Origin: Enterobacter wuhouensis
GTDB lineage: Bacteria > Pseudomonadota > Gammaproteobacteria > Enterobacterales > Enterobacteriaceae
DNA length: 64,000 nt
Reading direction: 5' to 3'
Assembly: GCF_004331265.1 (NCBI RefSeq)
Contig: NZ_SJOO01000004.1
Span: forward strand, 434,001-498,000
Shown: piece by piece, positions 16,462 through 26,735 of the stretch
Layout: every line of letters begins with the position of its first letter
Numbering within the stretch: position 1 is the first letter of the stretch
Made by a program: the position numbers and the translations under genes
Notes under the pieces: generated by a model
What the model was told of the DNA's origin: nothing
What the model saw: only the letters and a program-made list of their open reading frames with translations
Database searches by the model: none

Positions 16462-17964
16462 TTACGCCGCGATGGCATTCATGATTGCCGGAACGGACAG
16501 CTTATCCAGCGGGATCTCTGCCACCTGTTTGCGATCGCGCATGATGATGACGCGATCGGCATAGCCCACCAGCTCTTCCAGCTCGGACGAGATCACCAGC
16601 AGCGCCAGCCCGTCCGCACAGAGCGTCTCGATCAGTCGAATAATTTCGGCGTGCGCCCCCACGTCAATGCCGCGCGTGGGCTCGTCGAGGATCAGGAACT
16701 GCGGTTTGGTCAGCAGCCAGCGCGACAGCAGCACCTTCTGCTGGTTGCCGCCGGAGAGAAACTCGATGGGCTGTTCCGCGCTCGGCGTGCGGATGCCCAG
16801 CTGGCGGATAAAGCGCTCGGCAATGGCGTTCTGCTCTTTGCGGGGTATCGGGCGCAGCCAGCCGCGCTGCGCCTGCAGCGCCAGAATGATATTTTCCCGC
16901 ACCGAGGCGGCGGCAATAATGCCGTCCGTTTTCCGGTCTTCCGGGCAGAAGCCGACGCCCAGACAGGAGGCCTGATGCGGCGACCGCAGGGTTTGCGGTT
17001 TGCCCTTGATCAGCGCGCTGCCGCTGTCGGCAGGCTTGATCCCGAAGATCACCTCGGCGGTTTCGGTGCGACCCGAGCCCAGCAGGCCCGCCAGCCCGAC
17101 GATCTCGCCGGGACGGACCGCCAGGCTGAACGGCGAGATAACGCCTTTTTTGCCGTAATCGCTGAACGCGGCGACCGGTTTATCGCTCAGCAGCGTGCGG
17201 CCTGCGCGCTGAAGCGCGTTGGTTTCCAGCTCGCGGCCCAGCATCATTTTGACCAGCTCAATCTGCGGCAGCTCGCGGGTTTCGCGGCAGCCGACAAAGC
17301 TGCCGTTGCGCAGCACCGTGATTCGATCGCTCACCTCATACACCTGATCGAGGAAGTGGGTGACGAAGATCAGGCTTACGCCCCGATCGCGCAGATGGCG
17401 CATCAGGGTAAAGAGCATTTCCACTTCCTGGGTATCGAGGCTGGCGGTGGGTTCGTCGAGGATCAGCACTTTGGCCGAGAGATCGATGGCGCGGCAAATG
17501 GCGACGATCTGCTGCATCGCCACGGAAAAGCGGTTCAGCGGCTCGCGGACGTCGAGGGAGAAGCCGTACGATTCCATCAGCTTTGTCGCCCGCGCCTCCA
17601 TCTCTTTGCGGCGCAGCAGGCCAAAACGGCGTGGCTCACGGCCAATAAACAGGTTGTCCGCCACCGACATGTTCGGCAGCAGGTTCACTTCCTGGTACAC
17701 CGTCCCGATCCCCAGCTGCTGGGCGTGGGCGGTATTTTTTGGCGAAATGGCGTTGCCTTCCAGCCAGATGGTGCCGCGATCCGCGTGATACACGCCGGTC
17801 AGGGCTTTGATCAGCGTCGATTTACCCGCACCGTTCTCGCCCAGCAGCGCCATAATCTCGCCGCGCCGCAGGCTGAAATCAACGTTATCCAGCGCCTTCA
17901 CGCCGGGGAAGAATTTACTCAAGCCCTCTGTGCGGAGGATTTCCTGGTGTTGTGCTGTAGTCAT
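16462..17964 (-). CDS. ytfR: galactofuranose ABC transporter ATPase YtfR
   Basis: This is a 500-residue protein with two tandem ABC domains, as in RbsA and MglA. The first has Walker A GENGAGKSTLIKAL (near residue 38) and Walker B ILDEPTASLD. The second has a degenerate Walker A (GLLGSGRTETAE), signature LSGGNQQKVLLSRWL and Walker B ILDEPTRGIDVG. The degenerate second P-loop is normal for sugar ATPases of this class. Length is identical to E. coli YtfR. A palindromic repeat pair separates it from ytfQ. Confidence 0.96.
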   Translation of the reverse strand: MTTAQHQEILRTEGLSKFFPGVKALDNVDFSLRRGEIMALLGENGAGKSTLIKALTGVYHADRGTIWLEGNAISPKNTAHAQQLGIGTVYQEVNLLPNMSVADNLFIGREPRRFGLLRRKEMEARATKLMESYGFSLDVREPLNRFSVAMQQIVAICRAIDLSAKVLILDEPTASLDTQEVEMLFTLMRHLRDRGVSLIFVTHFLDQVYEVSDRITVLRNGSFVGCRETRELPQIELVKMMLGRELETNALQRAGRTLLSDKPVAAFSDYGKKGVISPFSLAVRPGEIVGLAGLLGSGRTETAEVIFGIKPADSGSALIKGKPQTLRSPHQASCLGVGFCPEDRKTDGIIAAASVRENIILALQAQRGWLRPIPRKEQNAIAERFIRQLGIRTPSAEQPIEFLSGGNQQKVLLSRWLLTKPQFLILDEPTRGIDVGAHAEIIRLIETLCADGLALLVISSELEELVGYADRVIIMRDRKQVAEIPLDKLSVPAIMNAIAA

Positions 17965-17968
17965 GGTT

Positions 17969-18087
17969 CCCCCTCACCCTGACCCTCTCCCCGGAGGGGA
18001 GAGGGGAGAGATCGTGCCAATCTTTAATTTTCTGCCCAACCTGCCCTTTGCCCTCTCCCCTCTGGGGAGAGGGCAAGGGTGAGGGGC
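17969..18087. repeat. paired GC-rich palindromic repeats between ytfR and ytfQ
   Basis: Two inverted copies of the CCCTCACCCTGACCCTCTCC-type unit (17969-18008 and 18051-18087) enclose 42 bp. In the ytfQ mRNA they could fold into a large hairpin after the ytfQ stop. That would protect the binding-protein message and reduce read-through into ytfR, as REP elements do in other sugar-ABC operons. Confidence 0.75.
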
Positions 18088-18094
18088 GAGGAAC

Positions 18095-19051
18095 TTAGTA
18101 GCCCATATTTTTCTTCTTCTCTAACTCTTCTTTCGCCGTATCCGGCAGGTAGAGCGTGGACTTGGTGACCGTCACTTTCTCTGGCATCGTGCCGTCTTTC
18201 TTGAATTTCTCCAGCGCGTCAAATGCCGGGCCCGCCATGTTCGGCGTCAGCTCGACGCTGGCGTTGGCTTCGCCGTCGATCATCGCTTTGTAGATGTCAG
18301 GCACGCCGTCGATAGAGCCGGTGAGGATATCTTTGCCCGGCTTCAGGCCCGCTTCCTTAATGGCCTGGATGGCCCCGATCGCCATGTCGTCGTTGTGGGC
18401 GTAAACCATGCAGATGTTCTTGCCGTTGTTTTCAGCCTTGATAAAGCTTTCCATGACCTCTTTGCCCTTGCTGCGCGTAAAATCGCCGGACTGCGAGCGG
18501 ATAATCTTGATGTTTGGCGCTTTGCCGATAGCCTCAGCGAAGCCTTTCTTACGGTCAATCGCCACGCTCGCGCCGACGGTGCCCTGAAGCTCAACGACGT
18601 TACACGGCTTGCCGTCGACCTGTTTTATCAGCCAGTCGCCAATCAGCTGGCCTTCGAGCACGTTGTTGGCGGTGACGGTGGTCATATAGAGAGATTTGTC
18701 TTTCACATCGATGGAACGATCGAGCAGGAAGACCGGAATTTCTGCGTCTTTCGCTTCCTTCAGTACCGGTTCCCAGCCCGTTGCCACGACCGGCGCAATG
18801 AAGATGGCGTCCACGCCCTGGGCAATAAAGGAGCGTACCGCCTTGATTTGGTTCTCTTGTTTTTGCTGACCATCAGCAATTTTCAGCGTGATACCGCGTT
18901 TCTCGGCCTCGCTTTTCGCAACGTTGGTTTCCGCCGCGCGCCAGCCGGATTCAGATCCGACCTGCGAGAATCCTACGGTTAAGGGTGCGGCCATCGCCAT
19001 AGACGACATGGCTGCCGAAACTGCTGTGACAAGAAGTAAGCGCTTCCACAT
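18095..19051 (-). CDS. ytfQ: galactofuranose-binding periplasmic protein YtfQ
   Basis: This is a 318-residue protein, the same length as in E. coli. The start MWKRLLLVTAVSAAMSSMAMA at 19051 gives a clean signal peptide cleaved before APLTVGFSQVGSESGWRAAET; the longer frame to 19177 lies in the regulatory region. It is a type I sugar-binding protein (RbsB/LacI-like fold) with DGQQKQENQIKAVRSF and MVYAHNDDMAIGAIQAIKEAG, the typical ligand-contact region. It delivers galactofuranose to YtfRT-YjfF. Confidence 0.97.
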   Translation of the reverse strand: MWKRLLLVTAVSAAMSSMAMAAPLTVGFSQVGSESGWRAAETNVAKSEAEKRGITLKIADGQQKQENQIKAVRSFIAQGVDAIFIAPVVATGWEPVLKEAKDAEIPVFLLDRSIDVKDKSLYMTTVTANNVLEGQLIGDWLIKQVDGKPCNVVELQGTVGASVAIDRKKGFAEAIGKAPNIKIIRSQSGDFTRSKGKEVMESFIKAENNGKNICMVYAHNDDMAIGAIQAIKEAGLKPGKDILTGSIDGVPDIYKAMIDGEANASVELTPNMAGPAFDALEKFKKDGTMPEKVTVTKSTLYLPDTAKEELEKKKNMGY

Positions 19052-19122
19052 ATGAACGTCCTCGTAGGGGTGTTTATCGTTGGTTAAAAGGTGTTCTGCG
19101 AAATGACTATAGCCAATGATAT

Positions 19123-19143
19123 ATGTAACGAATTGCGTTACAT
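19123..19143. promoter_or_regulatory. inverted repeat in the ytfQ promoter region
   Basis: ATGTAAC and GTTACAT form perfect 7-bp arms around 7 nt. It lies 72 bp upstream of ytfQ. The half-site spacing does not fit CRP. The bound factor is unknown. Confidence 0.4.
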
Positions 19144-19181
19144 CACACTTCAGAAAAGTGAATGAAACGTTAATCACAAGT

Positions 19182-19197
19182 TTGTAATCGCTTTCAT
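19182..19197. promoter_or_regulatory. candidate GalR/GalS operator upstream of ytfQ
   Basis: TTGTAATCGCTTTCAT fits the GalR/GalS consensus GTGNAANCGNTTNCAC at all inner positions and differs only at the two ends. It lies 131 bp before the ytfQ start. Regulation by a galactose-responsive LacI-family protein fits the substrate. Confidence 0.5.
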
Positions 19198-19292
19198 TTC
19201 AGCATTTAAAATGCAGCTGAGTTTATGGATTTTCCTGCCATGGAAACGGTCTGAAAAGTGAGACAAACGAGGCGAGAGGGCAAAAACAGGCG

Positions 19293-19320
19293 GAGACATT
19301 CAGCGCCAGTTGGCTATAAT
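19293..19320 (+). promoter_or_regulatory. ppa promoter
   Basis: A perfect TATAAT lies at 19315-19320, with GAGACA (4/6 to TTGACA) 16 nt upstream. It is 40 bp before the ppa start codon. Confidence 0.6.
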
Positions 19321-19360
19321 ACCTGCCACTTGTTTACCATCCATTTTAAAGGACACAGAC

Positions 19361-19891
19361 ATGAGCTTACTCAACGTCCCTGCGGGTAAAGAACTGCCAG
19401 AAGACATCTACGTTGTTATCGAAATCCCGGCTAACGCAGATCCTATCAAATACGAAGTGGACAAAGAGAGCGGCGCCCTGTTCGTAGACCGTTTCATGTC
19501 TACCGCGATGTTCTATCCGTGCAACTACGGCTACATCAACCACACCCTGTCTCTGGACGGTGACCCGGTTGACGTGCTGGTCCCAACGCCATACCCGCTG
19601 GAGCCAGGCTCCGTCATTCGCTGCCGTCCGGTTGGCGTGCTGAAAATGACCGACGAATCCGGTGAAGATGCGAAGCTGGTTGCGGTACCGCACACCAAGC
19701 TGAGCAAAGAGTACGATCACATCAAAGATGTGAACGACCTGCCAGAGCTGCTGAAAGCGCAGATCACTCACTTCTTCGAGCACTACAAAGACCTCGAAAA
19801 AGGCAAGTGGGTTAAGGTTGACGGCTGGGACAACGCTGAAGCTGCGAAAGCAGAAATCATCGCGTCCTTCGAGCGCGCGGCTAAGAAGTAA
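19361..19891 (+). CDS. ppa: inorganic pyrophosphatase
   Basis: This is a 176-residue family I pyrophosphatase, the same length as the E. coli enzyme. The start [27 protein letters not shown] at 19361 has AAAGGA upstream; the longer frame has no support. The catalytic signature DGDPVDVLV is near residue 66, and [13 protein letters not shown] precedes it. The enzyme is cytoplasmic and drives biosynthesis by removing PPi. It is followed by a strong terminator. Confidence 0.98.
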   Translation: MSLLNVPAGKELPEDIYVVIEIPANADPIKYEVDKESGALFVDRFMSTAMFYPCNYGYINHTLSLDGDPVDVLVPTPYPLEPGSVIRCRPVGVLKMTDESGEDAKLVAVPHTKLSKEYDHIKDVNDLPELLKAQITHFFEHYKDLEKGKWVKVDGWDNAEAAKAEIIASFERAAKK

Positions 19892-19911
19892 TTCTGACTG
19901 CCGATCCAAAA

Positions 19912-19937
19912 AAGCCCCGCGAGTCGGGGCTTTTTTG
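19912..19937 (+). terminator. ppa terminator
   Basis: AGCCCCG-CGAGT-CGGGGCT is followed by TTTTTTG, 21 nt after the ppa stop. Confidence 0.9.
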
Positions 19938-19983
19938 TGGCTGGAGAGTTTCGCGCAGCGCCAGCCTGCAAGAGGCGCAAAAA

Positions 19984-20016
19984 AACAACGCCACCTTTCG
20001 GTGGCGTTGTTTTTAT
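19984..20016. terminator. bidirectional hairpin between ppa and ytfP
   Basis: AACAACGCCACC-TTTC-GGTGGCGTTGTT is flanked by A-tract and T-tract, so it can act on both strands. It abuts the ytfP stop codon and ends the tamAB-ytfP transcript. Confidence 0.8.
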
Positions 20017-20360
20017 CAGTACTGGTCTCTGTCTAACCAGTTACCGCTTTCAATCCGCGTTAACCCATCGACCGGACGCTGGTACACGTACATCCACGCA
20101 CTTCCGTACGGCGTCTGGATCAACTGGCGTGCGTATTCACCGCCCCTGGTGCGCAAGGCATCAAGTTCGGCAAGCGTAGCATTATCAATACGATAAACCT
20201 CACCCTGTACCGTTCCTTCCCCCGGAACCGCGCCTGGATAGTGGCCCAGACTGTACAACTGGTAGTTATCGATATTGTAATTCCCCAGCAGCAAGGCATT
20301 GGTCATCCAGTGACTGTTGCCCTGCTTGGTTCGTAAACTGCCGTAAACAAATATTCGCAT
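20016..20360 (-). CDS. ytfP: gamma-glutamylcyclotransferase-fold protein YtfP
   Basis: This is a 114-residue protein that starts MRIFVYGSLRTKQGNSHWM. The motif VYGSLR is the phosphate-binding loop of the GGCT/AIG2 fold, and GEVYRIDNATLAELDALRTRGGEY includes the conserved acidic residue. The cellular substrate is not known. Its start follows the tamB stop by 2 nt and its ribosome site lies within the tamB end, so it is the third gene of the tamAB operon. Confidence 0.92.
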   Translation of the reverse strand: MRIFVYGSLRTKQGNSHWMTNALLLGNYNIDNYQLYSLGHYPGAVPGEGTVQGEVYRIDNATLAELDALRTRGGEYARQLIQTPYGSAWMYVYQRPVDGLTRIESGNWLDRDQY

Positions 20361-20362
20361 TG

Positions 20363-23300
20363 CTAAAACTCAAACTGATAGAGCAGATCAAGTGCCTGAT
20401 CTATGCCAGACACTGCTTCCAGATATAGCTTGGGCATCAGGCGATAGCGTAACGTGAGTGTTGCCAGTGAGTCAAAGATCCCCACGCCATATTTTACCTG
20501 CAGACCCGGCAGTACGTAGCCGCTGACCACCACCTGCGAGGAGTCACCCACGCCCTGGGTGTCCAGCGCCAGATTGCTTACGCCGAACGTCTCGCCGATT
20601 TTACCCACAACCTGACCACTTTGTGCAACCCCCAGGCCGACTAACATTGACGTCATCGCCGCACTGTCGCTTTGACCGCTCTCCAGGCCTTGTCCACGCA
20701 GCAGGTAAGAAAGTGCCTCCTGCTGCGACATCGCCGGGTCGGAGAAGATTTCCGCCTTCGGCTCGTCGGCAGAGCCGGTCACGCGCACGCCGGCAATCAC
20801 GTCGTCTTCGGTCGCATCCGGGTTACGAATCGCTTCGATGTTCAACAAAGGCTGATCCGGCGGGCCAGAGAACAGCAGCTCACCCTTACGCACAATCAGA
20901 TCCTGACCATAGGCGTGGAAACGCCCCTCAGGAATATTGATCTGCCCGTTCAGGCCAAGCCCTTGTTTATCCTGGGCCACTTTCAGATCGCCCGTCAGCC
21001 TCGCCTTCAGCCCAAACGCATCCAACCGCACGTTATTCCCCACGTGCACGATAAGATTACTATTGATCGGTATGCCCGCGCTCTTCTCCTCGACAGGTTT
21101 CAGATTATCACTGAGCATAACTTCATCACTGGAGACGCCAACCGCGCTTTCCGGCACGTCGTGAACCACGATACGCGCCCAGGGAACGTCGACGCGTCCA
21201 TCCAGGGTGAAGAGGCTTGGCGTCGCGACGAAGACCACATCAGGCGAGACGTCCAGGCGCACCATCGGCGGAACGGTAATACGCACCCGGCTGCCCTTCG
21301 CCGCGATACGGGCACGCCAGTTATCAAGCTGGCTCCAGTCGGCGTCACCGCTCAGGTTGATCTGCCCCTGCTGGGTCAGCACCGATCCGCTGAGCGTCGA
21401 GCTCATGCCGTTGAAGTTCATTGCAATCTGGCTCGGCTGCATATCAAACGGCATAAAGTTACCGTCGATATCCACGCCGTTTAGCTGCATCTGGCCAAAC
21501 AGCTGCGGGCTTTGCGCACTGCCGGCCAGGCGCAGGTTTGCATTGAGCATCCCGGCGGCTTTTTCCCCGCGAGAAAAAATTGGGTTTACCATCGCGAGGT
21601 TGAAGTTACGGACATTGACGTTGCCGCCCAGATTGCGTCGACCCTGCGGATCGGTAATCTGCACCTGCCCGTCAAACTGGCCGTTGTTGGTCAGGCGGAT
21701 AAGCCACTCCAGCTGCGCACGGTTATTGTGCAGGTCGGCGCTCAGGTTCAGGGTGTCGAAAGCGACCGGCAGCGGCGCATCATTGACCGTCTGCGTCACC
21801 TTCACGTTACGCCCGGAAAGCGTGACGCTCCCCTGAGGCAGCCCCTCTTTGGTGGTGTCCCACGCCACGTCCGCTTTTCCACTGAACACGCCGCTGGCCT
21901 GGGTGGTATCCGGCATAAACGGTTTCAGCATCGCCAGATCGAAGCGGTTGAGATTGATCTGCGCGCGCCCTTCCGCGCCCGCATCAATGGTTTGCGGTAC
22001 GCACAGCTCGGCGTTCGGGTTGGTCCAGCAGTGTGGCCCAATGCTGATCTTCTGCTCGGCGTTGCGGTAGTCCAGCGCGATGGAGCGCGACAGAGCCAGC
22101 GGCCCGACCGGTGTATTGAAACGCGTATTATCCAGCGTCCCTTTCCAGCGTTCTTCCTTGCGGTCGAAGCTGCCTGTCAGGTGCAGCTGGCCGGAGACCG
22201 GTTCGCCCTGCACGCGCAGCTGGAGATCGTGCTGCTTCTCGTTCCCTTTGGCGTCCAGGGTGACCAGATTAATGTTCACGTCCGGCTGAGAAATGCGCTC
22301 CACGCGCAGGTTCAGGTTACCGCCAATCTGATCGGTGGATTTCACATCCCCTTCTACGCGAACGCGGGCCACGCTCAGCTCCTGCCAGCGCAGGTTATTG
22401 GCGGTAATGTCCGCCAGCAGCTGCGGCGCCTCCACGGTACCGCGCACCTTCACCAGCCCTTTCGCCGTACCGCCAAGTCCAGGCAGGGCGTTGTCCAGAT
22501 TCGGCGCGTCGATGGTGGCGTCCAGATCGAGATCCTTCACCCCCAGCTCGCCTTTGATGTCCGCCGTGTTGCGGCCCAGCGCCACGTGCAGACCCGGGAT
22601 CACCCACTGCAGGTAGCTGTTGCCCTTAACGGAACCTTCAACGTTGACCTTATTCTGCTTCACGTTACCGGTGAGCTTGATTTCCGGCACGTCCATCTGC
22701 CACGTGCCGCCGTACAGGCTGCCGCGCGTTTTGATCAGGCCGTCCAGCTTCGACGGCCAGTCCGGCACCTCTTTGGCGGTGTTGATGCCCGTCAACTTCA
22801 GCTCGCCGCGCCAGCTGATCGCCTGCTGCCAGTCGAGCAGCGCGGTCAGCTCGGTTTTCCCTTCCAGTGCCGCGACGGTCAGCTTATCAAGGTTAACCTG
22901 CTGTTCATTCCCCTTCGCGTCCAGCGTGATGTTCGCGGGCGGCACGCCCTGCCCCTTCACCGCCGTGCGGAACGACAGGGTGTAATCGGTCATCTTGCCG
23001 CTCAGCTTCAGCTTCAGGTCATCGGCCTGGAACTGTTTTTCGCCGGTGAACGGCCAGTAAAGCTGCTGGCTGACAATCTCCAGATTGATCGGTAAACCGG
23101 CTTCCGCCAGCTGGGTTTGCCCCCGCAGGACCATATCCACCGGGCCGGAGAGATTCACGCCAAACTCGAGCTTATCGCGCAGCGCGCCGCCAACCTTCAC
23201 CTTCACCTTTTCGCCTTTCAGCGGATCGATGTTGAGCGCGCTGTTGAGCGTAATGTCCACCGGCCAGTTATCCCGCAGCAGGGCATTCCCCGACGCGTTA

Positions 23301-24139
23301 ACCGAGCCCTGATTGGTGTCGATATCCAGCGCGTCGAGCTTCATGTTGCCGTCAATGCTGCTCACTTTAAGCAGCATGTTGAAGACCGTCAGATCGGTAT
23401 CGCCGGTCAGTCGAAGCTGCTCACCTTTAAACTCTTCAATGTTGAGGTTCAGCGGCAGATGAACGTCGGTCATCTCGGGCAGGACGGGCTTCGAGAAGAG
23501 GTCTTTCAGCGTTTCGCCCAGCGGCTTCTCTTCCGGCTGCGGGTTCTGGATCTTCGGCTCGACGATCTCTTCCTGCGCCACGTCGGCCACTTTTGGCAAG
23601 GCAATCAGCAGCCCCTGCAGGGAGGTTGGCGTCAGGGTGAGGTTTTTCTCCTGCCAGCGCAGGCCGGAGGTGAAATCCATTACCGATACGGTGGTGTCGT
23701 CGATCTTGATATTGACGTTATCCAGCGCCACCCGATAGAGCGCAATCGGGTACGGCGTTGAGAGGTTCAGCGGGCCGCTATCCTCTTCTTCGACAGGCGC
23801 CGACTTGGGCATTTTTTTCGAATCTATCGCCACGTTGACATCTTTTAGCGAGAGATCGTTAACGCAGAGCTTGCTGTCTTTGAGGCAGCCGAGCTTCACC
23901 GCCAGGTGGAACTCCCCTGCGTTCACCGCCACGCCGGGCTGTTCATAACGAATGTTTTTGAGGCGCAGATCGCGCCAGCCGCCCGTCACCTGACCAATTT
24001 CCAGACCCGGTACCCAGCGGTTAGCCGCGTTAAACAGCAAATGCAGACCGGTCGTCGTGCCGACCAGAAACGCCACCGTGCCGAGCAGCAGCACGATGAA
24101 TATCAACACGCCGAGGCTTATCTTCTTCCATAAACTCAT
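20363..24139 (-). CDS. tamB: translocation and assembly module subunit TamB
   Basis: This is a 1258-residue protein (E. coli 1259) of the AsmA-like, bridge-forming lipid transport superfamily. An N-terminal uncleaved membrane anchor ([21 protein letters not shown]) is followed by a very long periplasmic beta-rich taco-shaped region and the C-terminal DUF490 domain, which contacts TamA, ending LDLLYQFEF. TamB spans the periplasm, takes part in outer-membrane protein assembly with TamA, and shares a role in phospholipid transport to the outer membrane with YhdP and YdbH. The start overlaps the tamA stop as ATGA. Confidence 0.97.
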   Translation of the reverse strand: MSLWKKISLGVLIFIVLLLGTVAFLVGTTTGLHLLFNAANRWVPGLEIGQVTGGWRDLRLKNIRYEQPGVAVNAGEFHLAVKLGCLKDSKLCVNDLSLKDVNVAIDSKKMPKSAPVEEEDSGPLNLSTPYPIALYRVALDNVNIKIDDTTVSVMDFTSGLRWQEKNLTLTPTSLQGLLIALPKVADVAQEEIVEPKIQNPQPEEKPLGETLKDLFSKPVLPEMTDVHLPLNLNIEEFKGEQLRLTGDTDLTVFNMLLKVSSIDGNMKLDALDIDTNQGSVNASGNALLRDNWPVDITLNSALNIDPLKGEKVKVKVGGALRDKLEFGVNLSGPVDMVLRGQTQLAEAGLPINLEIVSQQLYWPFTGEKQFQADDLKLKLSGKMTDYTLSFRTAVKGQGVPPANITLDAKGNEQQVNLDKLTVAALEGKTELTALLDWQQAISWRGELKLTGINTAKEVPDWPSKLDGLIKTRGSLYGGTWQMDVPEIKLTGNVKQNKVNVEGSVKGNSYLQWVIPGLHVALGRNTADIKGELGVKDLDLDATIDAPNLDNALPGLGGTAKGLVKVRGTVEAPQLLADITANNLRWQELSVARVRVEGDVKSTDQIGGNLNLRVERISQPDVNINLVTLDAKGNEKQHDLQLRVQGEPVSGQLHLTGSFDRKEERWKGTLDNTRFNTPVGPLALSRSIALDYRNAEQKISIGPHCWTNPNAELCVPQTIDAGAEGRAQINLNRFDLAMLKPFMPDTTQASGVFSGKADVAWDTTKEGLPQGSVTLSGRNVKVTQTVNDAPLPVAFDTLNLSADLHNNRAQLEWLIRLTNNGQFDGQVQITDPQGRRNLGGNVNVRNFNLAMVNPIFSRGEKAAGMLNANLRLAGSAQSPQLFGQMQLNGVDIDGNFMPFDMQPSQIAMNFNGMSSTLSGSVLTQQGQINLSGDADWSQLDNWRARIAAKGSRVRITVPPMVRLDVSPDVVFVATPSLFTLDGRVDVPWARIVVHDVPESAVGVSSDEVMLSDNLKPVEEKSAGIPINSNLIVHVGNNVRLDAFGLKARLTGDLKVAQDKQGLGLNGQINIPEGRFHAYGQDLIVRKGELLFSGPPDQPLLNIEAIRNPDATEDDVIAGVRVTGSADEPKAEIFSDPAMSQQEALSYLLRGQGLESGQSDSAAMTSMLVGLGVAQSGQVVGKIGETFGVSNLALDTQGVGDSSQVVVSGYVLPGLQVKYGVGIFDSLATLTLRYRLMPKLYLEAVSGIDQALDLLYQFEF

Positions 24140-25869
24140 AATTCAGGCCCCAGACCGATGTAAAACTGTAATCCGTGTTCGTCTTTGTCGCCCACCGGGA
24201 CGGCGAAGTCGAGCTTGATCGGCCCGACGGGCGACTGCCAGCGCACGCCGACGCCCGCGCCGGTTTTGAAATCGCTGCGGCGGATATCATTCACCGCCTC
24301 GCCGCCGTCGACAAACATTGCGCCCCACCATTTTCCGCTGACGTTGTACTGATACTCCAGCGAGCCGGTCGCCAGCTTGGACGCACCGGTCAGCTGGCCT
24401 TTGCTATTTTCCGGCGAGATGGATTTGTACTTATACCCGCGAATGCTGCGGTCGCCGCCGGCGAAGAAACGCAGGTCCGGCGGAACGCGTTCGAAATCGC
24501 CGGTTTCAATCCAGCCGAGGTTGCCGCGCATCACGAAGCGGTGTTTGTCATACAGCGTCCGGATCCAGACGTTTTGCGCCTGAACGACGGAGAAATCCAC
24601 GTCTGAGCCCCAGGCGGAGTTGGAATAGTCGATGGAGTACCGCTGCGAGTCGCCCCAGACGGGCATCAGCCCTCCGCGCGAGCGGGTACGGCTAATCATC
24701 ACGCCCGGATAAAGCAGCATGGTGGTGTTGGTGACGTTTGCCTGGGTAAAGTGGTCAAGGCTCCAGCGCAGGTTGATGGCGCGCTGCCAGCCGCTGGAGA
24801 GGTCCCAGAATCGCGACACGGCGAGCGTGGTGGAATCCTGCTCGGTGTCGTTCAGGTCGGTGCGCTTAAAGCCCCCCTGCAGCAGGTAATACTGTTCCAG
24901 CGGGTTTTTCAGCAGCGGCATTTTGTAGCTGAAGTCGAGCTGCTGTTCCGGCGCGGAGATGCTGGCGCTGGTGGTCAGGCTGTGGCCATAGGAGTTCATC
25001 CACGGTTTTTTCCACGTCGCCTTCACGCGCGGGCCTACGTCCGTCGAATAGCCAACCCCGGTCTCAATCGTGTTCTCGGTGCGCGGCGAAACAACGCCGT
25101 GCAGCGGCAACACCTTGGTTTTGCGCGCGTGATCGAACTCCGGCGCGACAACAACCGAGTTAAACCAGCCGGTCGCCGACAGGCGGCGGTTCAGCTCGCC
25201 CAGATCGCTCGACTGGTAGTAATCGCCTTTTTTGAACGGCACCAGGTTCTGCAGATACTCTTCGCGGATTTGCGAGCCTTCAAAGGTGACATCGCCAAAG
25301 CGATAGCGCTCGCCGCTGTCGAAATCGATATCCCAGAACGCCTGACGTCGGCCTAATGCAACGCCAAGCTGGCTTTTGTTGAACTGGCTGTCGAAATAGC
25401 CCTTGCGCAGCGACACGCTGGTGAGCGATTTTTTGAAGTGGTCGTAATCACCGTGGTTCAGCACGGTGCCCACCTTCGGGCGCTCGCTGAGCAGATCCAG
25501 ATAATCCCGGTCGGTGCGCGCGCCGCCGCGCAGCACCACGTTGGTGCCGCCAATCAATACCGGCTCCCCCGGCGAGACGCGGGCAATCAGCACCTGCCGC
25601 CCTTTGGCCGGAGGTGGACGTAAATCGAAATCAATGGTGGGTTCGTAATACCCCAGCGCTTTTAGCCCTTCACGGATCGCGTCATCTACGCGCGCGCGAA
25701 AACGCCGATCCGGCGTGACTTCATCGCTCTGGATCGTCGACAGCTGCGCGCGCACGTTTTTTTCCAGCGCCCCGGATAACCCCTCAACCTGCAAACGGAC
25801 ATTCGCCGCGCTGGCAATCCCGCTTGTCAGCAATACGCTGACTAGACATAACTGGCGGATTTTTGTCAC
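24136..25869 (-). CDS. tamA: outer membrane assembly factor TamA
   Basis: This is a 577-residue protein, the same length as in E. coli. It begins at a GTG (25869) with AGGAG 6 nt upstream; the in-frame ATG at 25932 would add 21 residues before the signal peptide [21 protein letters not shown], cleaved before [10 protein letters not shown]. Three POTRA domains (about residues 22-265) precede a 16-strand BamA-like barrel with the family motif [17 protein letters not shown] and end with [12 protein letters not shown]. TamA sits in the outer membrane and works with TamB. Confidence 0.96.
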   Translation of the reverse strand: MTKIRQLCLVSVLLTSGIASAANVRLQVEGLSGALEKNVRAQLSTIQSDEVTPDRRFRARVDDAIREGLKALGYYEPTIDFDLRPPPAKGRQVLIARVSPGEPVLIGGTNVVLRGGARTDRDYLDLLSERPKVGTVLNHGDYDHFKKSLTSVSLRKGYFDSQFNKSQLGVALGRRQAFWDIDFDSGERYRFGDVTFEGSQIREEYLQNLVPFKKGDYYQSSDLGELNRRLSATGWFNSVVVAPEFDHARKTKVLPLHGVVSPRTENTIETGVGYSTDVGPRVKATWKKPWMNSYGHSLTTSASISAPEQQLDFSYKMPLLKNPLEQYYLLQGGFKRTDLNDTEQDSTTLAVSRFWDLSSGWQRAINLRWSLDHFTQANVTNTTMLLYPGVMISRTRSRGGLMPVWGDSQRYSIDYSNSAWGSDVDFSVVQAQNVWIRTLYDKHRFVMRGNLGWIETGDFERVPPDLRFFAGGDRSIRGYKYKSISPENSKGQLTGASKLATGSLEYQYNVSGKWWGAMFVDGGEAVNDIRRSDFKTGAGVGVRWQSPVGPIKLDFAVPVGDKDEHGLQFYIGLGPEL

Positions 25870-26093
25870 GTTTTCTCCTGAATATCCCTGTTTCCACCCT
25901 GGAAGCAAATGAAGTGCCGCTCCGCGGCTCAATACGGCCTGTTAGCCAAAAACCCAATTCGCGGGTTGAAAAAGGGTGTAACACCCAAATATTTCTTATG
26001 ATTAAATCTAGTCTCATTCAGCGCATTTATTGTGTTCAATTAAACGCGTCGTGACAACCTTAACCGAAACATCGCTACCCGGGAGGCCCCACC

Positions 26094-26735
26094 GTGAGTT
26101 TATTCGACAAAAAGCATCTGGTTTCGCAAGCCGATGCGTTACCGGGACGCAATACCCCTATGCCAGTGGCAACGTTACACGCCGTAAACAACCATTCAAT
26201 GACAAACGTTCCTGATGGAATGGAGATTGCCCTGTTCGCGATGGGCTGCTTCTGGGGCGTCGAGCGGCTCTACTGGCAGCTGCCGGGCGTTTACAGTACC
26301 GCCGCAGGTTACACCGGTGGCTATACGCCAAACCCAACCTACCGCGAAGTGTGCTCCGGCGAAACCGGCCACGCTGAAGCCGTGCGCGTGGTGTACGATC
26401 CTGCCATCATCAGCTACGAACAGCTGCTGCAGGTCTTCTGGGAAAACCACGACCCGGCCCAGGGCATGCGTCAGGGCAACGATCGCGGCACCCAGTATCG
26501 CTCTGCAATCTATCCGCTCACGCCTGAGCAGGACAGCGCAGCGCGCGCCAGCCTGGAGCGATTCCAGAAGGCCATGCGTGACGCCGGCGATACGCGTGAG
26601 GTAACAACGGAAATCGCCACCGCGAAGCCGTTTTACTATGCCGAAGACGATCACCAGCAGTACCTGCACAAAAACCCGTACGGCTACTGCGGCATCGGGG
26701 GCATCGGCGTGTGTCTGCCGCCACAGCTGGCCTGA
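26094..26735 (+). CDS. msrA: peptide methionine sulfoxide reductase A
   Basis: This is a 213-residue enzyme with a GTG start and GGGAGG upstream; the N-terminus [23 protein letters not shown] matches E. coli. The catalytic cysteine is in [13 protein letters not shown] (near residue 52), and the resolving cysteines are in the C-terminal [14 protein letters not shown]. It reduces methionine-S-sulfoxide in proteins using thioredoxin. Its stop codon abuts that of the convergent LacI regulator with no gap. Confidence 0.97.
   Translation: MSLFDKKHLVSQADALPGRNTPMPVATLHAVNNHSMTNVPDGMEIALFAMGCFWGVERLYWQLPGVYSTAAGYTGGYTPNPTYREVCSGETGHAEAVRVVYDPAIISYEQLLQVFWENHDPAQGMRQGNDRGTQYRSAIYPLTPEQDSAARASLERFQKAMRDAGDTREVTTEIATAKPFYYAEDDHQQYLHKNPYGYCGIGGIGVCLPPQLA

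Noticed and set aside
16312..17982. 556-codon open frame antisense to ytfR
   Set aside because: It lies wholly opposite ytfR, a gene with clear ABC motifs and the expected length. High GC leaves long antisense frames open; the translation shows no domain.
1026..18087. CRISPR array
   Set aside because: The repeated units are palindromic, far apart and at gene ends, with no regular spacers or cas genes.
21512..23095. 527-codon open frame antisense to tamB
   Set aside because: It mirrors codon positions of tamB, with no ribosome site and low-complexity His/Arg/Gln-rich translation.
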